64,000 nucleotides of DNA, taken from Ricinus communis. Lineage: Eukaryota > Streptophyta > Magnoliopsida > Malpighiales > Euphorbiaceae. A program made the position numbers and the translations under genes. Shown piece by piece: positions 42,248 through 53,785 of the stretch (the stretch's first letter is position 1; the number at the start of each line of letters is the position of its first letter). The stretch spans positions 26,119,939-26,183,938 of the forward strand of contig NC_063257.1 of assembly GCF_019578655.1 (NCBI RefSeq). Reading direction: 5' to 3'. The notes under the pieces were generated by a model, which saw nothing but the letters and a program-made list of their open reading frames with translations, was not told where the DNA came from and did not search any database.

Positions 42248-44561
42248 TGTAACACCCCCATCACATACTAACCAATAAACATTAGCCAGGAAGCATACAA
42301 GCGTCGTAGAATATATACTACAGGTAGATAGGTCAATATGTAGGTTGTTAAGAATCCAGACACAAGGTTATTAATATATAAACATATGATTATACTTAAA
42401 CATCATTTAACAAGTATTACAAACATCTTCTTATGCCTTATAAGGCATAGTTCCATATATATCACATAACTGCATACAAAAATGCATCAGGAGGAGACTT
42501 CACAAAACTGGCCCAACTTGACAGAACTGCTAAAAGCTAGACTTCGCATACAACCAACGGATGCACTACTATTTACAAACCTGAAAAGAAAAATTTTGGA
42601 GAGGGGTGAGCCTCCAGCTCAGTAAATAAATAATCAACATAATCTATATCACATACACTTAATACAATTTCCACCCAATCACATAACTTTCCATGATATT
42701 CATAGTTTAGGTATAAAGTCATACCATTCTACTCAATTCATTACAACCATCATAGAAGAAATACAATTCAACAATTATGGTTAGTTCTCACGGCTTGTGG
42801 ATCCCCTTTAATGTGCTGCTCCGCCTCATCCTCACATATCACACACGTAAGCTGCTCCGCCTCATCTCACATTATACACTTCTATAGCCTCTCTAGGCTT
42901 TAGCCTCCCAAGGCTTTATATATATATCTTTTTTTTTTCATAGGGGAATCCACCATTCACATGCACATATGCACTTAACATCACAATTCAATCATTTCAC
43001 TTATATCATATTTCCAGCAATAACAATTGTTCCACTCAACACCAATCATTTCCATCTCAGTCATTCAAACATAAGCAATATTAAGCAAACGCAACCATTT
43101 GCGAACATTTGATTAAATATATGAACATAGCAAATATTAACTATTTACTTACTCAAAATATACTTATTCCTTTAGCATATAAGAACCTCCTTTCTCCACA
43201 ACTTCCTTTCCGGTGCCTTTGAGTACTGTCAACACATTCATCAATTCACATTTCATGCATATTACAAATATTCATGTAAATGCGAGTTCTAATGCATTAC
43301 AAGATCATCCCCTCTCTAATTCATAGGTCTAACTCTTCCTCTAAGACTCTCAATTACTGTTTTAATATCCTATAAACATTTCCCATCTAGTTAAATACCA
43401 ATCTAACTCAAATTAACATCAATAAATTGCATAAAACTAATCTCCAACATTTCTGTTTTCTAGACAGAATTTAGTACCAAGGTATATTTATTGCTGGGCA
43501 AAATTGGCTTAATACAAAAATCTCATATTAAATTGACATATCCATTTATGCGTCTAGTTTCATCTCCAAGAAGAATTACTCAATTCCGACTTCTATAGAT
43601 TTAATTATTTTCAAATTACTGAGCAAGGGTCATACAGCTAGTTGTACCCGAGCAGCAATCTTTTTGCTCAATTTAAGCAACCAAAACGGCAAAAATAGCA
43701 AAATCACAAAACTACAAAGTTATAGAGGACTCTTTAAAATTTCCATAGACACCAATTAAGCTTAATTTGAACTTACATAACCCATGTTATGCCTAAAATA
43801 CAGAACATCAAGGTTGCTGGAATTTTGACAGTTTTCTATCTTAACATACTTAAACTTAAATCAAGCTTAATCTTTATGCAATCATTCAATACTCTACTAA
43901 TTCATGATTATCAGACCTTTAATTAATCAATGAGAGCATCAAATGAAGTTTTTCCAATTTGTAATCAAGAACCCTAATGACAAATTAATAACACTCAAGT
44001 AACAACTTACCAATTTCAGCTTTTGGGTTGCTAATATGCTTAAATCCTTTAGCTTTAGCTTGGCTCCTTCAATAGTTGGCAAAATCCTATCTTAATCTTA
44101 AGTTTTTCTAGGTATTCCACTCCTCTCTCTTATTCCACATTTTGTGTTTTTGGCCATGTACGAATTTTAGAGAAATGAAGAGGTAAAATGAGCTTACTCA
44201 TGGTTCCAATTTCCAATATTCCTCTCTTAATGCCACCACCTACTAAACTATTTTTATCACCCTAAATTAATTCTTACTAACCATATATAGGTACTAACTT
44301 TTAATTGTATCTTTTAAGTCCAATCTATTTACCCAACCTTCAACTATTGGTTCAATTAAGTCTTAAGGCTTAATACACATAACCCAAGTACTTAATCAAC
44401 TTATCTAAATTAATAATCTAATATCATGCTTCTTATTCTCTACTTATAATTAATATATATATGTTCTCATAAAATAAAAATATCATTGATATACCATCAT
44501 ATGCCCAATGATTAAATGTAAATGCACATAACATGGATGATGAGAAAATGTAGGCGTTACA
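42248..44561 (-). repeat. Tek2 3' LTR (2,314 bp)
   Basis: TGTAACACCCCCATCAC at the left edge and GGCGTTACA at the right. It is homologous to the Tek1 LTRs throughout, including the 20-bp repeat pair. The TATA-like site is TATAGAAG. Confidence 0.93.
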
Positions 44562-45063
44562 ACTCTCCCTTCCTTAAGAAATTTCGTCCCCAAAATTTTA
44601 ACAACTCACCAACATTACAATGGAATAGATGCGGATACTTCTGTCTCATATGCTCTTCTACTTCCCAAGTTGCTTCTCTTGGTGAATGATGACTCCACTT
44701 AATTTTGATCATAAGAATGTCTTTATTTCTCAATTTCTTAACCCTTCGAACAAGAATTTCTATCGGTTCTTCCACATATGTCAACTTTTCTGTGATTTCT
44801 ATCTCTGGCTCTGGAATGATATGACTAGGATCTGATCTATATCGCCTCAACATAGAAACGTGAAAAACATCATGAATAGAAGACAACTCTATAGGTAATG
44901 CTAACCTATAAGCCAATGGTCCAACTCTTTCAATAATTTCATAAGGTCCTACATACCTCGGACTCAATTTCCCTTGTTTACCAAACCTTAATATTCCTTT
45001 CCATGGTGATACCCGCAAGAAAACTTTATCACCCACAATATATTCCATTTCCCTTCGATGCAA
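44557..45063 (-). pseudogene. Tek2 integrase C-terminus with chromodomain-like tail
   Basis: A 168-residue frame with [48 protein letters not shown], then the chromodomain-like [20 protein letters not shown] and [18 protein letters not shown]. It is nearly identical to 18343-18933 of Tek1. A one-base deletion near 45080 relative to Tek1 puts it out of frame with the core. Its stop codon again lies inside the LTR (44557-44559). Confidence 0.88.
44563..44575 (-). promoter_or_regulatory. Tek2 polypurine tract
   Basis: The minus strand reads AAGGAAGGGAGAG, identical to Tek1, next to the 3' LTR. Confidence 0.87.
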
Positions 45064-46244
45064 ATCAGCATAACTCTTTTATGCATCTGTGCTACTTTCA
45101 AATTCTTTTTAACTATCTCTATTTTATCCACTGTTTCTTGTACCAATTCTGGACCTTCAAGCTGTCTTAAACCTTCAACATCCCAGCATACTGGACTTCT
45201 ACATTTCCTCCCATACAAAGCTTCATAAGGAGCCATACCGATACTAGAATGAAAACTGTTGTTATACGCAAATTCCATCTGTGGTATGTAATCATCCCAA
45301 TTACCCTTGAACTCAAGTGTGCAAGCCCTCATCATATCTTCTAATGTCTGAATAGTTCTTTCTGATTGCCCATCTATTTGAGGATGAAAAGCTGTACTGA
45401 AATGAAGCTTAGTACCATATGCTTTCTGCAAACTCTCCCAGAAACGAGAAGTAAATCTAGGATCCCTATCTGATACAATAGATATAGGCACACCATGCAA
45501 TCTAACAATCTCAGAAATATACAATTCAGCAAGTTTATCAAGTGAATCTGTTTGTTTCACAGGTAAGAAATGAGCACATTTAGTAAGTCGATCAACAATT
45601 ACCCAAATAGCATCATGCTTGTTAAATGTACGCGGCAATCCCATAACAAAATCCATAGTAATCTTATCCCACTTCCACACAGGTATAGATAAAGAATGAA
45701 GTTTACCTGCAGGTGCCTGGTGCTCTCCTTTCACTTGCTGACATGTCAAACACTTACTCACAAATTCTGCCACATCCTTCTTCATTGTCGGCCACCAATA
45801 ATAAGGCTTCAAATTTTTGTACATTTTGGTACTTCCAGGATGCATTGCATAAGGTGCATAGTGCGCTTCATGCATGATTTCCTTTCTCAAATTTCCTACA
45901 TCAGGTACACATACACGATTTCTATTCAATAACACACCATCATCTTTCAACACAAATTGTGTATTCTTTCCTTCTTGTACTCTACCCTTCATCCTTTGCA
46001 AATAAGAATCTTCACACTGTGCATCTTTAATTTTATCTCCAATCAAAGGCTTTACTTGTAATGTGGCTAACAGATCATTGTCATAAACATAAAACTTCAC
46101 ATCCATAGCTCTAAGTGCAACTAAATATTCTACATTGTAACAAATCATACTTGAAAAATTTTCCACTGACTTCCTACTTAAAGCATCAGCAATAACATTT
46201 GCTTTTCCAGGATGATAATCAATAGTGCAATCATAATCCTTCAA
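44988..46244 (-). pseudogene. Tek2 RNase H end and integrase, longest open frame in the window (418 aa)
   Basis: It starts in the RNase H tail ([20 protein letters not shown]). The H2C2 module follows ([13 protein letters not shown]...CLTCQQVKG, residues ~125-175). The integrase core is complete: [33 protein letters not shown] and [18 protein letters not shown] give all three D,D,E residues, and [20 protein letters not shown] follows. The only odd core residue is Ile for Thr in HPQ(T/I)DGQ. After AQMHKR the frame runs into nonsense because of the deletion near 45080. It is the best-preserved enzyme here but lacks its own C-terminus in frame. Confidence 0.9.
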
Positions 46245-46617
46245 AGCTCAATCCATCTTCGTTGTCTCGGATTCAACTCTTTCCGCGTAGGGATATATTT
46301 CAAACTCTTATGATCAGAATATCTGAAATGTCTCCCCGTATAAATAATGTCGCCATATCTTCAATGCATGTACAATAGTACGCTAATTCAAGATCATGTG
46401 TAGGATAATTCAGCTCATGAGGTCGTAATTGTCTTGAAGCATAAGCTATAACCTTCCCATGCCGCATTAAGACCCATCCAAGTCCTTGCCTAGAAGCATC
46501 GATATACAACATAACCTCCATTTCGGATGGCAATGCGAGTATCGGTGTAGTAGTAAGCCTTTTCTTCAACTCTTGAAAATTTTGATCACATAACTCCGTC
46601 CAACTGGAATGGCACAT
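46245..46617 (-). pseudogene. Tek2 RNase H
   Basis: The frame 46300-46617 has [18 protein letters not shown], then [14 protein letters not shown] with the first Asp, and YPTHDLELA with the Glu. It then shifts frame ([11 protein letters not shown]). The TDHKSLK region near 46310 is present at DNA level (GATCATAAG, with the Asp codon retained) but lies in another frame. It is compared with Tek1, where that codon is Asn. Confidence 0.82.
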
Positions 46618-47463
46618 TCTTCTTTAACAAAGTCATAGAGGCTTAGCAATAACTGAAAAATCTTTTACAAATCTTCTATAATAGCCAGCTAACCCAAGAA
46701 AACTTCGAACTTCAGAAACATTTCTAGGCGGTTCCCATTCAATAATTGCTTTAATCTTTGATGAATCTGGTTGCACTCCATGTTTAGAAATAATATGCCC
46801 TAAGAATGCAATTTCCTCCATCCAAAACTCGCATTTGTTGAATTTTGCATACAACCTTTTCCCTCAAAATCATGAAACAATTCTCAAGTGTTGTTCATGC
46901 TCTTCCGGGCTTCTAGAGTAAATCGAATATCATCAATGAACACAATAACAAAGTGATCTAAATATGGCTGGAAAGTCTTGTTCATCAGTGACATAAAAAC
47001 AGCAGGAGCATTTGTTAAACCAAATGGCATCACAATAAATTCATAGTGCCCATACCTTGTTCTGAATGCTGTCTTGGCAATAGATTTCTCTTCAACCCGG
47101 AGTTGCCAATAACCTGATCTTAAATCAATTTTAGAGAACACAGTTGCACCTTTTAACTGATCAAGCAAATCATCAATTCTCGGCAATGGATATTTATTCT
47201 TCAACGTAATCCTATTCAATTGCCTATAATCAATACATAATCGCATACTACCATCCTTTTCTTCACAAATGAACTGGTGCTCCCCAAGGTGAAGTACTTG
47301 GCCTGATGAAACCTTTATCAAGTAACTCTTCTAATTGCTTCTTTAATTCTTTCAATTCTAATGGAGCCATTCTGTATGGTGCAATGGAAATAGGTGCCAT
47401 ACCAGGGATGATGTCAATCTCAAAATCAACCTCTCGATTTGGTGGCAAACCAGTGCAAATCAT
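46618..47463 (-). pseudogene. Tek2 reverse transcriptase
   Basis: Three frames cover the domain. 47263-47463: [19 protein letters not shown]. 46884-47321: [47 protein letters not shown], and the catalytic VIVFIDDI. 46633-46854: [20 protein letters not shown] and [18 protein letters not shown]. Frameshifts lie between them. The thumb is complete here, unlike Tek1. Confidence 0.88.
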
Positions 47464-47586
47464 CTAAGAATATGTTAGGAAATTCTCTGACCACTGGAAT
47501 GTCTAATACCCCTGGACTGACCTTAGTAGTATCTATAAAACTAATTAGATATGCTTCACATCCATTTTTAATTAATCGACATGCGA

Positions 47587-48179
47587 TCACTTTGAAATCA
47601 AACAATTAGGAATTGTCTTCCTTTCACCCACCATTACTATTTTCATTTCTCCTTGTATTTCCATAGCCACTTCCTTCGTTTTTACAATCAACAATAGCAT
47701 GATTTCTTGACAACCAATCCATCCCCAAAATAATATCAAACTCTCTAAGATTAATAACAACCAAATCTGCATGTAGTTTGACACTATCTACTACTACAGG
47801 ACATGATCTCACTATCGATGACCGTGATAATACCCCCGGCAGGCATAGATACATATATATCATAACCTAATGCCTCTATATTAGCATGAACATGCGATGC
47901 AAAATCATGTAATATGAATGAACATGTGGATCCAGGATCAATAAGAACATGTGCATCGGAATCATGAATAGAAAGTATACCAAGAATAATTTCGGGTGCT
48001 ACAAATGCTTCATTTCTAGTAGTAGCAAATACTCTAGCTTGTGCTTGTGGTTGACCAATTTGTTCCGATGGTGTTTCCGAAATAGTTAAACCTCCTCTGC
48101 CACCTCTTCCTCTCCGCCTCTGAACCAACCGGAATATTTTCACCAACGCTACTCCGACCCACCGTATAAGATTCTCCAA
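47587..48179 (-). pseudogene. Tek2 aspartic protease
   Basis: The frame 47784-48179 includes a Gly/Arg-rich start, APEIILGILSIHDSDAHV, then LIDPGSTCSFILHDFA with the same D-P-G triplet as Tek1. 47624-47863 and 47587-47784 continue, in other frames, through LREFDIILGMDWLSRNHA. Between 47800 and 48180 many CpG sites differ from Tek1. Confidence 0.82.
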
Positions 48180-49269
48180 ACATTATTTCTTCTCATAGGA
48201 CAATCTCTAGAATAATGTCCGGCCTACTACAAGTAAAACATACTACCGGTCTAGGTCCCCAACATTCTCCAAGATGTCTCCGCTGCACGTGGGACAAACA
48301 GAGCAAACCTCTCATCGGGCTGAAACTTGTCCTCCCTCAAGTCCGGATGAATTGTATCCACCTCTACTATAAGGTACTATGGAGGATCTACTAGACTGAC
48401 CACCAAACCCTCGTCCACGATAACTACTCCACGTGAATTAGAGCCTCTAAACGAAGAAATACTAATATGTCTTGGAGGATTACTATAAGCACCAATGATC
48501 TTCTTCTTTTGGCTTCCATAGTATTCCTTTCAAATAATGTTTCTTGACTCTCAAAGCGGCTTCAATTGAGGCATTGTAATTATGAGGTTTCAACGCCATT
48601 TTCTCACGAATGTCAAGCCTCAAACCCATCTCAAATTTCTTCCTTTTCAGTTCTTCAGTTGGCTATTTCTTCCGGTGCATACTTACATAATCTCACAAAT
48701 TGAACTTCGACTCGCAGAACCGACATATCATTCTGTTTCAAATCAAGAAATTCAAGCTTCTTTCCTGTCTCTATAAATTTCTGGAGTATACTTCTCAAAG
48801 TAAATTCTCTCAAGAAATCATTCCAAGTCAAAGTCATTGGTCGATCTTTGCTTCTTAAAACTGTTTCCCACCAATCAAGTGCATCTTTTCTATTAAAGAT
48901 ACCGTATATAGAAGCCTTTGTTCGGATGTGCAATTAAATCTATCCAACACCCTTCAGATTTCGAACCATTCCTCGGCCTCAGTAGGGATCAGTGAGTACC
49001 TTGAAAATATTAGCACCTTGTTTCCTAACTCTTTCATAATTCTTATCTATCACAGCCTTTTGTTGTTGAGTCCGAGGCGCTTGTTGTTGAGCTCGTTGCA
49101 TCGGAAAATCCATAAACTGTTCCATAATATTTTGTACATTCGATTGTGCGGCATTTTCGAATGTAGCTCATGCTCATCATGTTGATCATGTTCGGATGCA
49201 TTTTCATGACCATGCATGAGACTCTAATGACTTATCTGGGCCAGTTGCGTGTTCTCCTTGTCTCTCCAT
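48180..49269 (-). pseudogene. Tek2 gag
   Basis: The ATG at 49269 is in the same context as Tek1 14197. Recognisable pieces are DALDWWETVLRSKDRPMTLT and KLEFLDLKQNDMSV at 48655-48933, and a zinc-knuckle region near 48200-48245 (VVCFTC...GHYS) shifted by a one-base deletion (GGCCGGAC against GGCCAGGAC in Tek1). Small indels break the frame repeatedly. The two stops that truncate Tek1 gag are absent; the bases read CAA. Confidence 0.8.
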
Positions 49270-49369
49270 CTATATATATGAAATGCAAATATTCAGTCAA
49301 GTTCAAAGAACATATATCATATGCTTAATGATGTGCAACATGAATCTACTCCCAATGAATCTAATCCCT

Positions 49370-49381
49370 GCTCTGATACCA
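49370..49381 (-). promoter_or_regulatory. Tek2 primer-binding site (initiator-Met tRNA)
   Basis: The minus strand reads TGGTATCAGAGC, six bases from the 5' LTR. It is identical to Tek1. Confidence 0.9.
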
Positions 49382-49387
49382 CTAAAA

Positions 49388-51530
49388 TGTAACACCCCCA
49401 TCACATACTAACCAATAAACATTAGCCAAGAAGCATACAAGCGTCGTAGAATATATACTACAGGTAGATAGGTCAATATGTAGGTTGTTAAGAATCCAGA
49501 CACAAGGTTATTAATATATAAACATATGATTATACTTAAACATCATTTAACAAGTATTACAAACATCTTCTTATGCCTTATAAGGCATACTTCCATATAT
49601 ATCACATAACTGCATACAAAAATGCATCAGGAGGAGACTTCACAAAACTGGCCCAACTTGACAGAACTGCTAAAAGCTAGACTTCGCATACAACCAACGG
49701 ATGCACTACTATTTACAAACCTGAAAAGAAAAATTTTGGAGAGGGGTGAGCCTCCACCGATAGAAATAAATAATCAACATAATCTATATCGCATACACTT
49801 AATACAATTTCCACCCAATCACATAACTTTCCATGATATTCATAGTTTAGGTATAAAGTCATACCATTCTACTCAATTCATTACAACCATCATAGAAGAA
49901 ATACAATTCAACAATTATGGTTAGTTCTCACGGCTTGTGGATCCCCTTTAATGTGCTGCTCCGCCTCATCCTCACATATCACACACGTAAGCTGCTCCGC
50001 CTCATCTCACATTATACACTTCTATAGCCTCTCTAGGCTTTAGCCTCCCAAGGCTTTATATATATATCTTTTTTTTTTCATAGGGGAATCCACCATTCAC
50101 ATGCACATATGCACTTAACATCACAATTCAATCATTTCACTTATATCATATTTCAGCAATAACAATTGTTCCACTCAACACCAATCATTTCCATCTCAGT
50201 CATTCAAACATAAGCAATATTAAGCAAACGCAACCATTTGCGGAACATTTGATTAAATATATGAACATAGCAAATATTAACTATTTACTTACTCAAAATA
50301 TACTTATTCCTTTAGCATATAAGAACCTCCTTTCTCCACAACTTCCTTTCCGAGGCCTTTGAGTACCTGTCAACACATTCATCAATTCACATTTCATGCA
50401 TATTACAAATATTCATGTAAATGCGAGTTCTAATGCATTACAAGATCATCCCCTCTCTAATTCATAGGTCTAACTCTTCCTCTAAGACTCTCAATTACTG
50501 TTTTAATATCCTATAAACATTTCCCATCTAGTTAAATACCAATCTAACTCAAATTAACATCAATAAATTGCATAAAACTAATCTCCAACATTTCTGTTTT
50601 CTAGACAGAATTTAGTACCAAGGTATATTTATTGCTGGGCAAAATTGGCTTAATACAAAAATCTCATATTAAATTGACATATCCATTTATGCGTCTAGTT
50701 TCATCTCCAAGAAGAATTACTCAATTCCGACTTCTATAGATTTAATTATTTTCAAATTACTGAGCAAGGGTCATACAGCTAGTTGTACCCGAGCAGCAAT
50801 CTGTTTGCTCAATTTAAGCAACCAAAACGGCAAAAATAGCAAAATCACAAAACTACAAAGTTATAGAGGACTCTTTAAACTTTCCATAGACACCAATTAA
50901 GCTTAATTTGAACTTACATAACCTATGTTATGCCTAAAATACAGAACATCAAGGTTGCTGGAATTTTGACAGTTTTCTATCTTAACATACTTAAACTTAA
51001 ATCAAGCTTAATCTTTATGCAATCATTCAATACTCTACTAATTCATGATAATCAGACCTTTAATTAATCAATGAGAGCATCAAATGAAGTTTTTCCAATT
51101 TGTAATCAAGAACCCTAATGACAAATTAATAACACTCAAGTAACAACTTACCAATTTCAGCTTTTGGGTTGCTAATATGCTTAAATCCTTTAGCTTCAGC
51201 TTGGCTCCTTCAATAGTTGGCAAAATCCTATCTTAATCTTAAGTTTTTCTAGGTATTCCACTTCTCTCTCTTATTCCACATTTTGTATTTTTGGCCATGT
51301 ACGAATTTTAGAGAAATGAAGAGGTAAAATGAGCTTACTCATGGTTCCAATTTCCAATATTCCTCTCTTAATGCCACCACCTACTAAACTATTTTTATCA
51401 CCCTAAATTAATTCTTACTAACCATATATAGGTACTAACTTTTAATTGTATCTTTTAAGTCCAATCTATTTACCCAACCTTCAACTATTGGTTCAATTAA
51501 GTCTTAAGGCTTAATACACATAACCCAAGT
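49388..51530 (-). repeat. Tek2 5' LTR, missing ~171 bases of its start
   Basis: It matches 42248 to about 44390, then changes abruptly after AACCCAAGT to unrelated sequence. The missing end is the U3 terminus, so the outer edge of the element was removed by a deletion. A cluster of mismatches against the other LTR lies at about 49756 (CCTCCACCGATAG against CCTCCAGCTCAG). Confidence 0.92.
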
Positions 51531-52135
51531 TGTTTATTTTGCTAAAGTATTTAATTTTGTTGCTTATTGTATGTTCTTATTGAATTATAAAATAAGATAA
51601 TTCAAAAAGAAAGAAAAGAAAAACAAAATAAAAAGAAGAAAGAGAAAAGAAGAAAATAAAATAAAGGCACACACTTAGGCATATCCAGTTTGTTTGCAAT
51701 TTTATTTTTTTGAGCATTCGGCATAATTTGTTTTCTCAATCAATTGTATTACTTTCACCTGTACTTCATTCATACATTCGAAGATTACACATCTTTTCAC
51801 ATTTATTCTTTTGGTTAAAACTTGTCACCTTTTAGCCTAGACAAATACTTGTCTTTTGTAGTCCATTCTTTTGTCTAAACGCCATACTCTAGAATTGCTA
51901 TAAGAGTGTGGATTTGTCCTTTTGGATACTACATGACTTGTTGCGATTTGAGTTTACGAGTTTAACTAAAGAACTAAAAGCGAGGATTAAGAGTGGTAAA
52001 AGGCAAGTGAGGTGAGCACAAAAGAGGGAAAGAGCCAAATTTTGTGAAATACGAATTTTTAAACAATTTTTTAGTGTAAACTTGCAAGGGAGTGGGTTAG
52101 ATTTTGTTTTGATCTATGTTTTGCAGATTTGAATC
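51531..52135 (+). other. GyB leader region
   Basis: Non-coding sequence ahead of GyB gag. A purine-rich run (51600-51665) mirrors the GyA leader, and GTTTTGCAG shortly before the gag ATG resembles a splice acceptor. The primer site and LTR end expected here are not seen, probably lost with the Tek2 end. Confidence 0.5.
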
Positions 52136-53375
52136 ATGTCTCAAAGTAAGGACAAATGGATCTCTAATGATGAGCCGTGAGAGTTGGATCTCAAAATCTA
52201 TATGAAACCCATTCAAGTGACCTTAAAATTCCTAAATCTAAGGTTTAACAACATGGATGAAAGACTTGAGCGAGTGGAGTCCAATTTTAAAGAGGGTAGC
52301 CTAGGCGCTTCAACAAACAATCAAAGGAAGCCAAGGCATATGGATCATAATGATTACTATGAGGATGACTATGAAAAATAGGAGCGAGGTTCTAACTTGG
52401 TTTGGGATAGATTTGGGAGAGGTTATGGAAACTTGAGGAACATTGAAATGAAAATCCTTTCGTTTCAAGGCGGGAACACCTAGAGCTTTATTTTGAATAG
52501 GAGAAGTAGGTTGAGCTACTATTTGATTGTCATGATTATTCTAAAGAGAAGAAGGTGAAGCTAGCTATGGTTGAGTTCACTGATTATGCCATAGTTTGGT
52601 GGGACCAAGTTGTGCTTTCAAGGAGAAGGAATGGTAAGGGCCAATTTCGACATGGGAAGAGATGAAGACGGTCATGAACAAGAGGTTTACTCCTTCTCAC
52701 TGTTATAGAGAATTGTATAAAAAATTACAAAGTCTTGTATAGGGATCTAAGAGTGTGGAGGACTACCACAAAGAGATAGAAATAGCCATGATAAGGGCTA
52801 ATGTGGAAGAGGATAGAGATGCTACTATGGCTCAGTTTTGTCATGGCTTGAACCGACATATTGTTGATGTGATTGAATTGCACCATATGGTGAACTTGAG
52901 GACATGGTACACATGGCCATTAAAGTGGAGAGGCAACTCAAGAATCGAAGCAACTCTGACATATAAATCCGGCTTCTACATCCACATGGAAACCGAATTG
53001 AAAGAAGGAAGAAGTCAAGGAGAGGTTGAGGTATGGGAAGCCAAAAGACTCAAGGGAGTCCAATGGTAAAGCTCCAACTAAGATCGAAACACCTAACACA
53101 AGAACAAGGGATATCAAATATTTTCGGTGCTTAGGGATAGGATATATTGCTTTTCAATGTCCTAATAAAAGAGCTTTGATTTTTATGATTGATGGGAGAG
53201 TGCAGACTGAGAGTAAGGAAGAGGATGACATGCCGCCACTTGAGGATTGAAGTGATATTGAGATGCTTATAAGTGGAGAGATGTTGGTGGCACGAAGAGC
53301 CTTGTGTGCACATGCCAAAGTAAATGAGGTATAATGTGATAATATTTTTCGTACTAGATGCCATTTTAATAACAA
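52136..53375 (+). pseudogene. GyB gag with zinc knuckle
   Basis: Start ATG at 52136 (MSQSKDKWISNDEP, then a stop). 52184-52381 gives LRFNNMDERLERVESNFKEG, a coiled-coil-like stretch. About 52445-52740 reads, in broken frames, an IPSFQGGN-like start, KVKLAMVEFTDYAIVWWDQV and MNKRFTPSHCYRELYKKLQS. A TAG stands where Gln is expected. 52755-53069 gives VEDYHKEIEIAMIRANVEED and FCHGLNRHIVDVIELHH. The knuckle near 53115-53165 is degraded (YFRCLGIGYIAFQC, with first Cys and His replaced). An acidic linker follows. It breaks off at about 53375. Confidence 0.8.
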
Positions 53376-53785
53376 AGCACCAAGCTTCAAGACTCAACTC
53401 ACGATCAAAGCATAAGCATAGGGCATAAGCGTACACCAAGCTCAAGGGATCTTTTACACATTCAATGCAGGCCAATTACAAGATCTAAGGCCAAACGCAT
53501 AAAGGAAGCTCTTAATGGACTCATTCAAGAGATTTGGGCCAAGGATATATTAACCCATGGAGAGTCAGATTTAATTAATGCTCCTAGCCTTGTTAATTTA
53601 ATTCAATATGATGGGCTTAAAGAAACCAAGTATGGGCTGAATATGTATGCACAAGGAGGAGAGCCTAGTACTTGAAGAGGAAACAAGGGAAACACCACTT
53701 TAGCTTCCTATTTAGCTATAGGGGCATGCTTCGTCATAGAGGAAGCATGGGAGGCACATTTTGGCTTCCTCTTTTGCCAAATTAG
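53376..53785 (+). repeat. GyB 3' LTR fragment joined directly to gag
   Basis: From AAGCTTCAAGACTC it matches 36340 onward, the other GyB LTR, including the ATTACAAGATCTAAGGCC pol-tail motif. Everything between gag and this point (protease, RT, RNase H, integrase) is missing. The LTR is cut at 53785 by the next element. Confidence 0.72.

Larger units (their letters stand above)
42248..51530 (-). mobile_element. Tek2: Tekay/Del-type chromovirus, 5' LTR truncated
   Basis: The same family as Tek1 in opposite orientation, from 3' LTR (42248-44561) through pol, gag and primer site to a 5' LTR (49388-51530) that lacks its first ~171 bases. The left flank is ACTTA; the right junction has no matching duplication, consistent with the truncation. 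The two LTRs differ at only about 20 positions over 2.1 kb by eye (near 1%), so Tek2 looks younger than Tek1. Integrase is nearly intact, but gag, protease, RT and RNase H are frameshifted. Confidence 0.93.
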
